Part shown: positions 1 to 8,439 of the stretch, piece by piece
Numbering within the stretch: position 1 is the stretch's first letter
Layout of the letters: the number at the start of each line of letters is the position of its first letter
DNA from: Streptomyces sp. HPF1205
GTDB taxonomy: Bacteria; Actinomycetota; Actinomycetes; Streptomycetales; Streptomycetaceae
NCBI RefSeq assembly: GCF_020400825.1
Contig: NZ_JAINVH010000024.1
Location: forward strand, 1 to 64,000
Length of the DNA stretch: 64,000 nucleotides
Direction of reading: 5' to 3'
Position numbers and translations under genes: made by a program
The notes under the pieces: model-generated
Databases searched by the model: none
The model's input: the letters and a program-made list of their open reading frames with translations, nothing else
Told to the model about the DNA's origin: nothing

Positions 1-1
1 G

Positions 2-487
2 ACAGGCGGAACCACCACCGGAGGAACGACGACCGGCGGAACCACGACAGGCGGAACCACGACGGGCGGCACCACCACCGGCGGCACGACCACCGGCGGC
101 ACGACGACGGGCGGGACGACGACGGGCGGGACGACGACGGGCGGCACGACCACCGGCGGGACCGGTTCCGGGTCCTGCAAGGTCATCCTCACCCCGCAGA
201 CCTGGACCGGCGGCTACACCGCCAACGTGACCGTGGCCAACACCGGCTCCGACACCGTCAACGGCTGGAAGCTCGGCTTCACGCTCCCCTCAGGGCAGAC
301 GATCACGAACGCCTGGAACGCCACCATCAGCCCCTCGTCGGGCTCGGTGACCGCCACCAACGTCTCGTACAACGCCCAGATCTTGCCCGGCGGCAGCCAG
401 TCCTTCGGCTTCCAGGGCACTGACACCGGCAGCTACAGCCCGCCCACGGCCTTCACCCTCAACGGGTCGGCCTGCAGCGCCTCCTGA
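2..487 (+). CDS. C-terminal part of secreted protein with Thr/Gly linker and CBM2 module (5'-truncated)
   Basis: The gene runs off the left edge, so its signal peptide and any catalytic domain are not visible. The visible frame begins with ten Gly-Gly-Thr-Thr-Thr repeats and continues into a domain of about 105 residues ending in ACSAS. Spaced aromatic residues (PQTWTGGY, NGWKLGF, ITNAWNA) and a cysteine near each end match carbohydrate-binding module family 2, which binds cellulose or chitin outside the cell. In this family a low-complexity linker normally joins the CBM to a glycoside hydrolase or lytic polysaccharide monooxygenase. Which enzyme it was cannot be told from this fragment. A perfect hairpin follows the stop codon. 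Confidence 0.9.
   Translation, partial: TGGTTTGGTTTGGTTTGGTTTGGTTTGGTTTGGTTTGGTTTGGTTTGGTTTGGTGSGSCKVILTPQTWTGGYTANVTVANTGSDTVNGWKLGFTLPSGQTITNAWNATISPSSGSVTATNVSYNAQILPGGSQSFGFQGTDTGSYSPPTAFTLNGSACSAS
5..154 (+). repeat. Ten tandem 15-bp repeats encoding GGTTT linker
   Basis: Ten head-to-tail 15-bp units each encode Gly-Gly-Thr-Thr-Thr. They differ mostly at third codon positions (acc/acg/aca, ggc/gga/ggg), so selection appears to keep the peptide rather than the DNA. The array probably continues left of the window. It is a flexible, likely O-glycosylated linker before the CBM2 domain. Confidence 0.95.
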
Positions 488-508
488 ACACCTGAGCACC
501 TGAGCACC

Positions 509-540
509 GAGTGCCCGGGCGCGAGCGCGCCCGGGCACTC
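509..540. terminator. Perfect 14-bp stem hairpin between convergent genes
   Basis: A 14-bp arm (GAGTGCCCGGGCGC), a GAGC loop and the exact reverse complement lie between the stop of the CBM2 gene and the stop of the SpoIIE gene. There is no T tract, as is common in Streptomyces. It could stop transcription from both sides. Confidence 0.8.
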
Positions 541-571
541 GTCCGTCCCGGTGCGTCGGCGGGAGCCGCGA

Positions 572-2296
572 TCATCCCTCCGGCGGGGGCGTGCGCAGGG
601 CGAGCAGGGCGACGTCGTCGTGGCCGGGCGGGTGGACGCGGTGCAGGAGCCGGTCGGTGAAGGACGTCAGGGGGCGGTGGGCGAGGGCGGCCGCGTGCTG
701 GCGCAGCCGGTCCAGGCCCTCGTCCAGGGTGCGGCCGGGAGCCTCGACGAGTCCGTCGGTGTAGAGCAGGAGGGTGGAGTCCGGGGGCAGGTCGACGGAC
801 GCGTCGGGACGGGAGGCGTGCCCGCGCAGTCCCGTACCGAGCAGGAGGCCGTGGCCGTCGGTGAGATAGCGGGCCAGGCCGTTGCCGGTGACCAGCAAGG
901 GCGGGGGGTGGCCCGCGTTCGTCCAGCACAGGCGCCAGCCGCCGTCGTCCCCGCGGGTCAGTCGGGCGAAGATCAAGGTGGCCATGGTGACGTCGGTGAG
1001 CGGCGTGACCGCCTCGTCCAGCCGCTCCAGGATCCGGCTCGGGGGCTGCTGCTGGGACCAGGCGTAGGCGCGCAGGACGTTGCGCAACTGGGCCATGCCG
1101 GCCGCCGCCTCCAGGTCGTGGCCGACGACGTCCCCGATGACCAGGGCCGTGGCGCCGTCGGGGAGGGTGAAGGCGTCGTACCAGTCCCCGCCGACCTGGG
1201 AGGCGTCGGGAGCGGGCAGGTAGCGGACGGTCATCCGCAGGCCGGGGACGTGCGGCATCTGGGGCAGCAGGTGGTTCTGCATGGTCTCGGCGACCGCGCG
1301 CTGGCGCTGGTAGAGGCGGGCGTTGTCCAGGGCCAGGGCGGCGCGGCGGGCGATGTCCTCGAACAGCGGGAGATCGGCGGTGGTGAAGGGGCCGCGGCTC
1401 CCGGCCCGGCCCACGGTGAGGGCTCCGAGCACTTCCCGGGTGCCGCGCAGGGGGACGATGGCCGCGGAGCGGATACCGGTGGCGTCGAAAAGCCGGCGCT
1501 GTTCGACCGCGATGCCCGAGTCCGGCCGGCCCTGGTAGGTCTCGGGGCCGGCCAGGGCGGAGGCGACCCCGCGCAGCGCCCGGGACAGCGGCATCATGGA
1601 CTCCTCCGGCACCGGCGGCATCGGCCCCTGGAGCTCCTCGTGATCGACCAGCGTGCCTCCGTCGGCCTGGACCACGACACTGCGCCACACTTCGTCGCGT
1701 TCGGTGATCAGGTCGACCACGGCCCAGTCCGCCAGCCGCGGCAGGATCAGGTCGACCAGCCGGCGCACCGCCCCCTCGACGTCCAGGGTGGCGGTGACCC
1801 TGGTGGTGGTCTCGGCCAGCAGGGCCAGGCGCTCCACCTCCGTCAGCCGTTCCGCGGGCCGGTCACGCCGGTTCGCGGCGGGCCGCTCACGCCCGGAGGC
1901 GTGGAAGACCACCAGCGTCCCGGCCCCCCGACCGCCGAGGTCGTACGGGGCGATCAGCCACGAGACGGGCACCACGGAGTCGTCGGCACGGGCGAAGTAC
2001 TCGTCGTCGCCCTGCGCCGGGTGCCCGTCGTGGAACGCCTGCCGCATCCTGCACTGCGTGGCCGGCAGCCGCTGGCCCTGCGGCCCGCGGTGCAGCAACT
2101 CGTGGGCGTCGTGCCCGATCATGTCCGGCGCCGCCCTGCCCAGCAGATGCCCGGCGCGCGAGTTGACCGCGACGATCCGGCCCGACTCCTCCACCACGTA
2201 GGCGCCGGTCCCGATGGCCTCCAGCGCGACCGCGAACGGGTCGCCCGGCACTGCGCCCGCCTGCGGACCGCCCTCGGCCCGCTGAAGCCCTCCCAC
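572..2296 (-). CDS. PAS-GAF-SpoIIE (PP2C-type) serine phosphatase
   Basis: This is a cytosolic RsbU/SpoIIE-type phosphatase, a family that dephosphorylates anti-sigma-factor antagonists in stress or development switches. In about 574 residues, a PAS domain comes first (VEESGRIVAVNSRAGHLLGR), then a GAF domain, then the PP2C domain with its metal-binding motifs (SQVGGDWYDAF, VIGDVVGHDLEAA, NAGHPPPLLV, LYTDGLVE, GHDDVALLAL). No HATPase kinase domain is fused, unlike many Streptomyces relatives. I chose the GTG at 2296 because GGAGG lies 8 nt upstream; an open frame extends to 2446 without good ribosome-site support. No partner switch genes are nearby. Confidence 0.92.
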   Translation of the reverse strand: MGGLQRAEGGPQAGAVPGDPFAVALEAIGTGAYVVEESGRIVAVNSRAGHLLGRAAPDMIGHDAHELLHRGPQGQRLPATQCRMRQAFHDGHPAQGDDEYFARADDSVVPVSWLIAPYDLGGRGAGTLVVFHASGRERPAANRRDRPAERLTEVERLALLAETTTRVTATLDVEGAVRRLVDLILPRLADWAVVDLITERDEVWRSVVVQADGGTLVDHEELQGPMPPVPEESMMPLSRALRGVASALAGPETYQGRPDSGIAVEQRRLFDATGIRSAAIVPLRGTREVLGALTVGRAGSRGPFTTADLPLFEDIARRAALALDNARLYQRQRAVAETMQNHLLPQMPHVPGLRMTVRYLPAPDASQVGGDWYDAFTLPDGATALVIGDVVGHDLEAAAGMAQLRNVLRAYAWSQQQPPSRILERLDEAVTPLTDVTMATLIFARLTRGDDGGWRLCWTNAGHPPPLLVTGNGLARYLTDGHGLLLGTGLRGHASRPDASVDLPPDSTLLLYTDGLVEAPGRTLDEGLDRLRQHAAALAHRPLTSFTDRLLHRVHPPGHDDVALLALRTPPPEG

Positions 2297-2563
2297 CTGC
2301 CTCACCTCCCGGATCGGGCGTCCGCGCCGGCGCCGCCTGACCGCCGTTTCCGCGGCGGCCCACGCCGCACGCTCCCACCCATTCACCTTCCCGTATGCCC
2401 CGCCACCAGGCAAAAACCGCCGCACGTTCCCCCGCGCAGCCGCCACGGCGGCGATCTGCGGCCGGGCGGGCGGGCCGGTGGGGCCCCTGGGGCCGGGAGG
2501 GCGGGCCGGCGGGCCGCGCGCCGGCCGTCGCCGTACGCACGGGAGCGGACCGGACGTCCGCGG

Positions 2564-2941
2564 TCAGACGGGCTTGTGTCCCTGGAGGTAGTCGCGTACG
2601 GCTGCCGGGAGCAGGGCGCCGGCGGTCTCGGGGATCGGCGTCCAGCGCACCTGCGCCGGCGCGAGGGCCGCCTCGTCGGACGGGGTGTGGCTCAGCAACT
2701 GGCACAGCACCGACGGCGGGCCGTCCGCGGGCGCCGTGTCGCGCCGCGTCAGCGGTTCGGTGCCGTCGACGAGGTAGCCGGTCAGTTCGTAGACCACGCG
2801 CGCCGCGGTGGCCTCGGCCGACTCGGCGGGTTCCGCGGTGCCCGACGGCAGGACCCACTGGTCGCCCCGCGCGACCAGCAGCAGCTGTCCGTCGTAGAGC
2901 ACGACCGCCTGCACCACGCCCTCGGCGGGCTCCATCGTCAT
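2564..2941 (-). CDS. Nudix-like hydrolase with degenerate Nudix box
   Basis: The 125-residue protein has the Nudix fold signature around residue 33, GTAEPAESAEATAARVVYEL. The spacing of the GX5EX7REUXEEXGU box is kept, but the Glu after Arg is Val and the second Glu of the EE pair is Leu. Those residues bind the catalytic metal, so activity on nucleoside diphosphate substrates is doubtful. The ATG at 2941 has a GGAAGGA site upstream. The gene is read in the same direction as the SpoIIE gene but lies 267 bp upstream of it, so it is probably transcribed alone. Confidence 0.85.
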   Translation of the reverse strand: MTMEPAEGVVQAVVLYDGQLLLVARGDQWVLPSGTAEPAESAEATAARVVYELTGYLVDGTEPLTRRDTAPADGPPSVLCQLLSHTPSDEAALAPAQVRWTPIPETAGALLPAAVRDYLQGHKPV

Positions 2942-3188
2942 GACCGACCGTCCTTCCGTCCCCCGGCGCGCACGGCCGTGTTCTCTTCCCTACCCGTTGC
3001 CGAGCGGTCATGCACCGACGCCGTGCCGCTCTTCGACCGCCTCGGCGGTGTCCACGGCCTGCGGTCGCTGACGCCGCATCAACTCGCCGCCCCCGGGCGG
3101 CTGCAACGCCCCACCACCCGAACGACCGCGGACCCCGGGCAGGGCATGATGGCCCGGACGGAACCTACCCCCGTGGCTGGAGTGACGC

Positions 3189-4052
3189 ATGGACATCGGT
3201 ATAGGCCTTCCCAACACCGTGCCCGGAACCGAGGGACCCGACCTTCTCGCATGGGCGCGAAAGGCGGAGGCCGCAGGATTCACCACCCTCGGCACGATCG
3301 GCCGGCTGGTCTACGGGGGGTACGAGGAGCTGATCGCCCTCTCGGCCGCCGCGGCGGTCACGAGCCGGATCAGGCTGACCACCGGCGTGCTTCTCGGGCC
3401 GCTGTACACGAACGCCCCGCTGCTGGCCAAGCAGGCGGCGTCGCTCGACCGGCTGTCCGGCGGACGCCTGGTCCTGGGCGTGGGCCTCGGCGGGCGCGAC
3501 GACGACTACAGCGCGAGCGGGCTGTCCACCAAGGGCCGCGGGCGCCGCCTGGAGGAGCAGCTCACGCAGATGAAGCAGGTCTGGTCCGGCGAGGAGCGCG
3601 GCCTGGCCGGCGCGATCGGCCCGGAGCCGGCCCGCAAGGGCGGCCCCGAGCTCATTCTGGGTGGCGCGACGGCGGCCGGTTTCCGGCGCGTGGCCCGGCT
3701 GGCCGACGGCTGGATCATGGGCGGCGGCGGCCCCGACATGTTCGTCAAGGCGGCCACCGCCGTGGACAGTGCCTGGCAGGAGGCGGGCCGTTCGGGCCGT
3801 CCCCGCAAGCTGTCGCTGGCCTACTTCGCACTCGGCCCCGACGCGCGCGGCCAAGCGGACTCCTACCTCCTGGACTACTACGGGTTCGCCGGCGACTTCG
3901 CGCGCCGGATCGCGGACAGCGCCGCCGTGACCGCCGACATGGTCAAGTCCTGCATCGCGGCTTTCGAGGCCGGCGGCTGCGACGAGCTGATCCTCGTTCC
4001 CACCGGTTCCGGGCTCGATCAGGTCGAGCTCCTCGCCGAAGCGATCGCCTGA
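3189..4052 (+). CDS. LLM-class F420/FMN-dependent oxidoreductase
   Basis: This 287-residue protein has the bacterial luciferase-like (LLM) TIM-barrel pattern: MDIGIGLPNTVPGTEG at the start, LSGGRLVLGVGLGGRDDDY in the middle and LILGGATAAGFRRVARLADG near residue 160. Such enzymes use reduced FMN or F420H2 to oxidise or reduce small molecules; the substrate is not evident. The ATG at 3189 follows a GGAG site. The gene stands alone, is oriented away from the Nudix gene and ends in a strong hairpin. Family confidence is high, function confidence low. Confidence 0.92.
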   Translation: MDIGIGLPNTVPGTEGPDLLAWARKAEAAGFTTLGTIGRLVYGGYEELIALSAAAAVTSRIRLTTGVLLGPLYTNAPLLAKQAASLDRLSGGRLVLGVGLGGRDDDYSASGLSTKGRGRRLEEQLTQMKQVWSGEERGLAGAIGPEPARKGGPELILGGATAAGFRRVARLADGWIMGGGGPDMFVKAATAVDSAWQEAGRSGRPRKLSLAYFALGPDARGQADSYLLDYYGFAGDFARRIADSAAVTADMVKSCIAAFEAGGCDELILVPTGSGLDQVELLAEAIA

Positions 4053-4070
4053 CCACCGCGGTCAAGACGT

Positions 4071-4111
4071 CCGCGCGGCCCCGGCCGGCACGTCCGGCCG
4101 GGGCCGCGCGG
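4071..4111. terminator. 18-bp perfect stem hairpin after LLM gene
   Basis: An 18-bp arm (CCGCGCGGCCCCGGCCGG), a 5-nt CACGT loop and its exact complement start 18 nt after the LLM stop codon. This is a typical Streptomyces stem-only terminator. Confidence 0.85.
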
Positions 4112-4354
4112 CGGATCCGGCGGACGTCGCGCTCTTCGTGGAGTCGGCGGACCGGCCCTGAGCGGCCCGCTGCGGTGCTTTCGGGGCGGGCGGGGCGCCG
4201 ATGGGGGGACGTTCCGGACGGCGGCGAGGTCCCGGAGTGCGGCCTGGTACGGCCGCGGCGGCGGATTTTGGCATATGCCAGCGTGTCCGCTTGTGGAAGA
4301 CGGCCGGGCCGCGCCGGTACCTTCGAAGCACCGAGGAACGTTGGAGGCGGCCCC

Positions 4355-4639
4355 ATGAGCGAGCAGGCGTGGACGATCGAGCGCATCCGCGATGCCCTCG
4401 GTCACCCGCGGCTCGCCCAGCGCTTCCTGGGCGAGATCAACCGGGCGCCCGCCCACGAGTTGCTCACCGTGTTCGCCAAGTGGCAGCGCATCGCCCAGGA
4501 CACCACCTCGGCGGTGGCCCGCGGCCACGACCTCGCCGCCTACGACAGGCGCGGCGAGGCGGCCCCCGGTGAGTGGGTCGACGCCACCGACCGCGTCCTG
4601 CGGCGGGCGGCCGCGCTGCGGCGGCGGGGCGTCGCCTGA
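4355..4639 (+). CDS. Small hypothetical protein, 94 aa
   Basis: A short frame starts at ATG 4355 with TTGGAGGCGG just upstream. The predicted protein is soluble, helical and charged (MSEQAWTIERIRDALGH at the start, LRRAAALRRRGVA at the end). I see no catalytic motif and do not recognise the family. Codon use is strongly GC3-biased, as expected for a real gene here. It ends 143 bp before the ParE-like gene and reads in the same direction, but does not look like a known antitoxin. Confidence 0.75.
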   Translation: MSEQAWTIERIRDALGHPRLAQRFLGEINRAPAHELLTVFAKWQRIAQDTTSAVARGHDLAAYDRRGEAAPGEWVDATDRVLRRAAALRRRGVA

Positions 4640-4782
4640 CCGCGGTCCCCGGCCGGCCCCGGTTCTCCGGAAAGCCGGGCCGCGCCCGCGCGCTGTCGCT
4701 ACGCTGCATGCCGTAGTTCACCTGGGGCGGAGAGACGCCGCGCACGCACACCAGCGGGCCCCGACGAAAAGGGGCAACCGGC

Positions 4783-5025
4783 ATGTACCGCCTGAAGTAC
4801 GACCCGGCAGCGGAGGCCGCCTACGACGCCCTTCCCGCCGACGCCGGCCGGCAGTTCACCCTCGCGCTCGCCGACGTCTGCCGGGACCCGTTCGGGCACA
4901 GCATCCCGTACGACGACAACGACGGCGTCGTGCGCATGGTCGTCACCGACCAGGTCTTCGCCGTCGTCCTCGTCGGGGACGCCCTCAGGACCGTGACGGT
5001 CCTGCAGATCAGTTCGTTCGGCTGA
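4783..5025 (+). CDS. ParE/RelE-fold small protein, solitary
   Basis: The 80-residue protein resembles the RelE/ParE toxin fold. YRLKYDPAAEAAYDALPADA matches the first strand and helix, CRDPFGH the loop before the sheet, and VVRMVVTDQVFAVVLV with TVTVLQISSFG the closing strands. RelE toxins cut ribosome-bound mRNA and ParE toxins block gyrase, but the usual C-terminal catalytic basic residues are not evident. No antitoxin gene of familiar type adjoins it. It may be a lone, harmless member of the superfamily. Confidence 0.8.
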   Translation: MYRLKYDPAAEAAYDALPADAGRQFTLALADVCRDPFGHSIPYDDNDGVVRMVVTDQVFAVVLVGDALRTVTVLQISSFG

Positions 5026-5084
5026 GGCGCCCGCCGGGCGGCGTGCCCGCGGGCGCGGTCGACGGTCCGGCCGCGGGGCACCGC

Positions 5085-5831
5085 TCACCGGGCCGTCAGG
5101 GTGACCACCAGGACGTCGCGGCGGGCGGGTCCGGCGGACGGGTCGGCCGGGCGGACGGGGGTCACGTCGTGCCGGGTGCGCCGGTCGTCGCCGAGGAGCA
5201 GGGCCCCGGGGGTGCGGAGTGTGGTGGTCAGCAGCGGCTCGCCGTCGGGTCGGAAGACGGCGCTCTCGCCGCCGTCCGCGTTGCGCCGCCCGACGAGCAG
5301 GGTGGACACCAGCGTCACGCCGTCCCGGTGGCGTCCCTCGGGAGCCGGTTCGCCCGCCTGTCCGGGCGCGGCGACGACCCGGAAGGGGTGGACCTTGGCG
5401 CTCCAGCCGTCGGTGTCGTCCAGGCACGACGCGACGTTCGCCAGCAACCGCAGCAGGGCGGCCGGCACCGGGTCGGCGGCGAAGGCGTCGGTGAGGGGTT
5501 CGAAGTGCCGCTCCACGTCGACGTACAGGGGATTGGTGTCCTGCGGCTGCCGGAACACCTCGTGCGTCGACGCGGTGATCTCCCCGTTCCGGTCGAGCAG
5601 GAAGTGCCCGTACCGGCGCAGCCGCCGGGTTCCTGCCGCAGCGGCGTAGGCGTCCGGGACCAGGTCCTCCCAGTGCCTCGCGAACCGCTCCCAAGCGCCG
5701 GCCCGGTCCGCCCCCACCCACTTGCGCACCGTCCCGGCCCCCATCTCGTACGCCCCCTCCCGCGTCAGTGCCTCCCGCGCGGCCGCCGGCGCCGCGGCGC
5801 GAAAGGTACGCGAGGTACCCGTCGTGGTCAC
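5085..5831 (-). CDS. 2OG-Fe(II) dioxygenase family protein (BsmA-like)
   Basis: The protein of about 248 residues has the iron-binding pattern of the 2OG-Fe_Oxy_2 family: HxD in EGRHRDGVTLVST, a distal His in RRTRHDVTPV, and a VLVVTLTAR end. Members hydroxylate amino acids or related small molecules using 2-oxoglutarate and O2; the substrate is unknown. The GTG at 5831 follows GAGGAGG. The open frame extends much further upstream (to 6254), but that part has no homology-like features and covers a small gene on the other strand. Confidence 0.88.
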   Translation of the reverse strand: MTTTGTSRTFRAAAPAAAREALTREGAYEMGAGTVRKWVGADRAGAWERFARHWEDLVPDAYAAAAGTRRLRRYGHFLLDRNGEITASTHEVFRQPQDTNPLYVDVERHFEPLTDAFAADPVPAALLRLLANVASCLDDTDGWSAKVHPFRVVAAPGQAGEPAPEGRHRDGVTLVSTLLVGRRNADGGESAVFRPDGEPLLTTTLRTPGALLLGDDRRTRHDVTPVRPADPSAGPARRDVLVVTLTAR

Positions 5832-6138
5832 CGTCGCCTCCTCACCCCGTGCGCGGACGGCCCGCGCCCGGCTCACCCGTACGCAACGGCCTTCGCAGGG
5901 CGTCTTGCCGACCCAACACCGGACAAAACATGCCTTATTGATTCCCGCGTACGCCGGGTCCAGGGCGGCAGCCGAGGGCGCCGGTACCGATGGCGCCCTC
6001 TTCCGCCTTCTCTTCGCCCCCTGGATACGCCCCCTGGTGGCGCCCGGGCGGGGCCCCACCCGATCGGGGGCGAGTGGCGGAAGCCGTGCTGGGTAGTGTC
6101 CCCGCCGAAGACCGTCAGCGGGTGAAAGGGGTTGCGTC
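5832..6138. other. Divergent intergenic region
   Basis: These 307 bases separate two divergently read genes and should carry both promoters. A less GC-rich stretch at about 5920-5950 is the best candidate area, but I see no -35/-10 pair that I would defend. Confidence 0.4.
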
Positions 6139-6258
6139 GTGCACAACGGGCTCGTGCAGATCGCTTTGTCCACGGACGCGCGGGACGACATCATCTGGTA
6201 TTCGGTCATCGCGGCGATCTTCCTGATCGGCGTGATCTTCGCGATCCGCAGCAACTAG
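6139..6258 (+). CDS. Small single-pass membrane protein, 39 aa
   Basis: A 40-codon frame starts at GTG 6139, with a GAAAGGGG site about 7 nt upstream. It encodes a polar N-terminus (MHNGLVQIALSTDARDD) followed by one hydrophobic helix (WYSVIAAIFLIGVIFAI) and a short RSN tail. The codons are strongly GC3-biased and the stop is followed at once by a hairpin, both supporting a real gene. Topology suggests the C-terminus just crosses the membrane. Function unknown. Confidence 0.65.
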   Translation: MHNGLVQIALSTDARDDIIWYSVIAAIFLIGVIFAIRSN

Positions 6259-6277
6259 CCCGGCCCGCCGGGCCGGG
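6259..6277. terminator. Short hairpin directly after small membrane gene
   Basis: CCCGGCCC, a 3-nt loop and GGGCCGGG begin right after the TAG stop at 6258. Confidence 0.55.
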
Positions 6278-6346
6278 GCCGAAGCGCCGGCCGAGGGCGA
6301 ACGTGAGCGTCCCGTGCGGTGGGCCGGGTCCCGGGCCCGTTCGGGT

Positions 6347-6426
6347 CCTGTTCCGGTCTGCTCGGGCCTGTTCCGCTCTGTTCGCGCCTGTTCCGGTCCG
6401 CTCGGGCCTGTTCAGGTCCGCTCGGG
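6347..6426. repeat. Four tandem 20-bp imperfect repeats
   Basis: Four consecutive 20-bp units of the form CCTGTTCCGGTCYGCTCGGG lie in the non-coding gap between the small membrane gene and the response regulator. Copies differ by one to a few bases. No gene covers them. Confidence 0.85.
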
Positions 6427-6520
6427 CCGTCCGCGTCTGCCGAGCCGGTACGCCGGGCGGCCGCGGTTCCTGCCGCGCGTCGGCCGGCCGGACGGCGGGC
6501 TTGGCGAAGGTGCGCCGCGT

Positions 6521-7237
6521 TCAGCGGCCGGTGGGGTCGGCGAGGCCGTGCCGCCAGGCCCAGGCGATGAGCGCGGACCTGTCCTCCATCGCGAGCTTGG
6601 CGAGGATGTGGTTCAGGTGCGTCTTGACCGTCGCCTCGCCGACGACCATCTCCTTGGCCACCTGCCGGTTGTTCAGGCCCTGGGCGACAAGGCGCACCAC
6701 GTCGACCTCACGGCGCGTCAGTCCTCCCGCCTCGGGCGGCGGTTCGGCCGGGAACGCCGGGGGTGAGGAGGGCGGCGGGGCGGCGCCCGGGGCCTGCCCC
6801 GCGGCCGGATCCGGTTCGCTGACGACCAGTTGCACCAGGCGCCGCTGGACGGCGGGGTCGAGCACCGTGCGCCCGGCCGCCACGTCGCGCACCGCGGCCA
6901 GGAGTGCCTCGCCGGTGACATCCTTCGTCAGGTAGCCGACCGCCCCGGCCCGCAGCGCGGGCAGAACCGCGTCGTCGTCCGCGTACGTGGTCAAGACCAG
7001 CACCGGCACCCCCAGTCCCGCGGCGGCCACCTCGGCCGTCAGCCCGGCGCCGTCCAGCTCGGGCATCCGCAGGTCGACCAGGGCCACGTCCGGCCGCAGC
7101 TCCGCGGCCAGCCGCAGGGCGGTACGCCCGTCGCCCGCCTCGCCGACGACTTCCATGTCGTCGGCCGACGACAGCAGCAGCACCACCCCGTCGCGCACCA
7201 CCGCCTGGTCGTCGGCGACCAGCACCCGAATCGTCAC
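6521..7237 (-). CDS. NarL/FixJ-family response regulator
   Basis: The 238-residue DNA-binding regulator has a receiver domain with the acidic pair DD at residues 9-10, phospho-acceptor Asp55 in VALVDLRMPELDG and the switch Thr/Lys (VLTTYAD, YLTKD). A Pro/Ala-rich linker leads to a LuxR-type helix-turn-helix (LTRREVDVVRLVAQGLNN, TVKTHLNHILAKL). Its GTG start overlaps the stop of the upstream kinase by the four bases GTGA, so the two are translationally coupled and form a sensor-regulator pair. Confidence 0.95.
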   Translation of the reverse strand: MTIRVLVADDQAVVRDGVVLLLSSADDMEVVGEAGDGRTALRLAAELRPDVALVDLRMPELDGAGLTAEVAAAGLGVPVLVLTTYADDDAVLPALRAGAVGYLTKDVTGEALLAAVRDVAAGRTVLDPAVQRRLVQLVVSEPDPAAGQAPGAAPPPSSPPAFPAEPPPEAGGLTRREVDVVRLVAQGLNNRQVAKEMVVGEATVKTHLNHILAKLAMEDRSALIAWAWRHGLADPTGR

Positions 7238-8439
7238 CCCTCCGCCTTCCCGCCGGCCCTTTCGGGGCGTTCGAGCTCCCCGGCCGGGAAGGTGGTCCCG
7301 GCCGCGCCGCGCCGGGCCACCGGCACCCGCAGCTCGATCCGCCAGCCCGGGCCACCCGGCTCGGGTCCCGCGGTCAGCTCGCCGCGGACCGCCTCGATCC
7401 GCTCCGCCATGCTCCGCAGCCCCGTGCCGCCGCCCTCGACGCCCGAGGGGCTGCCGCCGGCGGGCAGTCCGTTGTCGCGCACGCCGACCCGCAGCTCCTG
7501 TTCGTCCCAGGCCACCCGCACCTCGATGGCGCTTCCTGTCGCGTAGCGCGCCGCGTTCGTCATGGCCTCCTGCACCGCACGGTACACGGCGTGCGCGGCC
7601 TCGGGACCCAGTGGTGCGGGCCGACCGGTGACCTCCAGCCGCGCGTCGCCGGGGAAGGCGTGGACCAGTGCGCGGAGGGCGTCGACGTCGTACGGGGTGG
7701 ACGCGCGCAGCGCGCCGACCGCGGCCCGCGCCTCCTGCACACCGTCCCTGGCCAGACGTGCGGCCCGGTCGATCGGGCCGGTCAGCGCCGGTGGGGCGCC
7801 TTCCCTGGCGGCCACCGCCCGGATCGCCTGCAGTTGCACCGACAGTCCCGCGAGGCTGTGCGCGAGAACGTCGTGCATCTCCCCGGCGATGCGGTTGCGT
7901 TCCTCGGCGGCGGCCGCCTCACGCAGCGCGTGCCGGGACGCCTCGACCTCCGCCAGCAGCGCGACCGCCCGGTCCCGCTGCACCTGGACGGCCTCGTGCT
8001 CCACGGTGCGGTCGGCGATGAACCACGCTCCGGTCCCGGCGAGCAGCCCGGAGTAGTCGCCGGAGACCACGGTGATCGTGACGCCGAAGGCGACGGCGAC
8101 CACCGCGATGGACGCGTTGCGCACCGGGCCGGCCGGCACGTGCAGGGGCAGCACGGAAGCACCGGCCAGCACCGGCACCAGGCCCAGCCCCTGTGGCGCG
8201 ATCACCGTGATGACCAGGCCGGTGCCGATCGCGACCGCCACGGGCACCACGGCGGCGGAGGCCGGCAGGACGCGGCGCCTCAGGACCATGCCGAGCTCGC
8301 CGGCCAGGACGAGCGCCGCCACGACCGCCGTGGCGGCCGTCCCGGAGGCCGAGCCCACCGAGACCACGCCGCAGGCGAGCACCGTCACCGCCCCGGCCAG
8401 CTCCCGTCGGCTCACGGGTACCCGGCGCACGCTCACCAT
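7234..8439 (-). CDS. NarL-type (HisKA_3) sensor histidine kinase
   Basis: The protein of about 401 residues has a hydrophobic N-terminal half with five or six predicted membrane helices, then the HisKA_3 phospho-acceptor segment (RNRIAGEMHDVLAHSLAGL) and a HATPase domain (AMTNAARYATG, VRDNG, GTGLRSMAERIEAV). It should autophosphorylate on that His in response to a membrane or extracellular cue and pass phosphate to the coupled regulator. I took ATG 8439 (MVSVRR); the frame is open to 8568, but the added part is arginine-rich and not membrane-like. Confidence 0.9.
   Translation of the reverse strand: MVSVRRVPVSRRELAGAVTVLACGVVSVGSASGTAATAVVAALVLAGELGMVLRRRVLPASAAVVPVAVAIGTGLVITVIAPQGLGLVPVLAGASVLPLHVPAGPVRNASIAVVAVAFGVTITVVSGDYSGLLAGTGAWFIADRTVEHEAVQVQRDRAVALLAEVEASRHALREAAAAEERNRIAGEMHDVLAHSLAGLSVQLQAIRAVAAREGAPPALTGPIDRAARLARDGVQEARAAVGALRASTPYDVDALRALVHAFPGDARLEVTGRPAPLGPEAAHAVYRAVQEAMTNAARYATGSAIEVRVAWDEQELRVGVRDNGLPAGGSPSGVEGGGTGLRSMAERIEAVRGELTAGPEPGGPGWRIELRVPVARRGAAGTTFPAGELERPERAGGKAEG

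Noticed and set aside
5-154. Regular repeats that might suggest a CRISPR array
   Set aside because: Units are contiguous 15-mers without spacers and encode a GGTTT linker in frame with CBM2.
551-4639. Very long open frame (over 1300 codons) on the plus strand
   Set aside because: It runs antisense through the SpoIIE and Nudix genes and has no coherent domain. Long antisense frames are expected in DNA with this GC3 bias.
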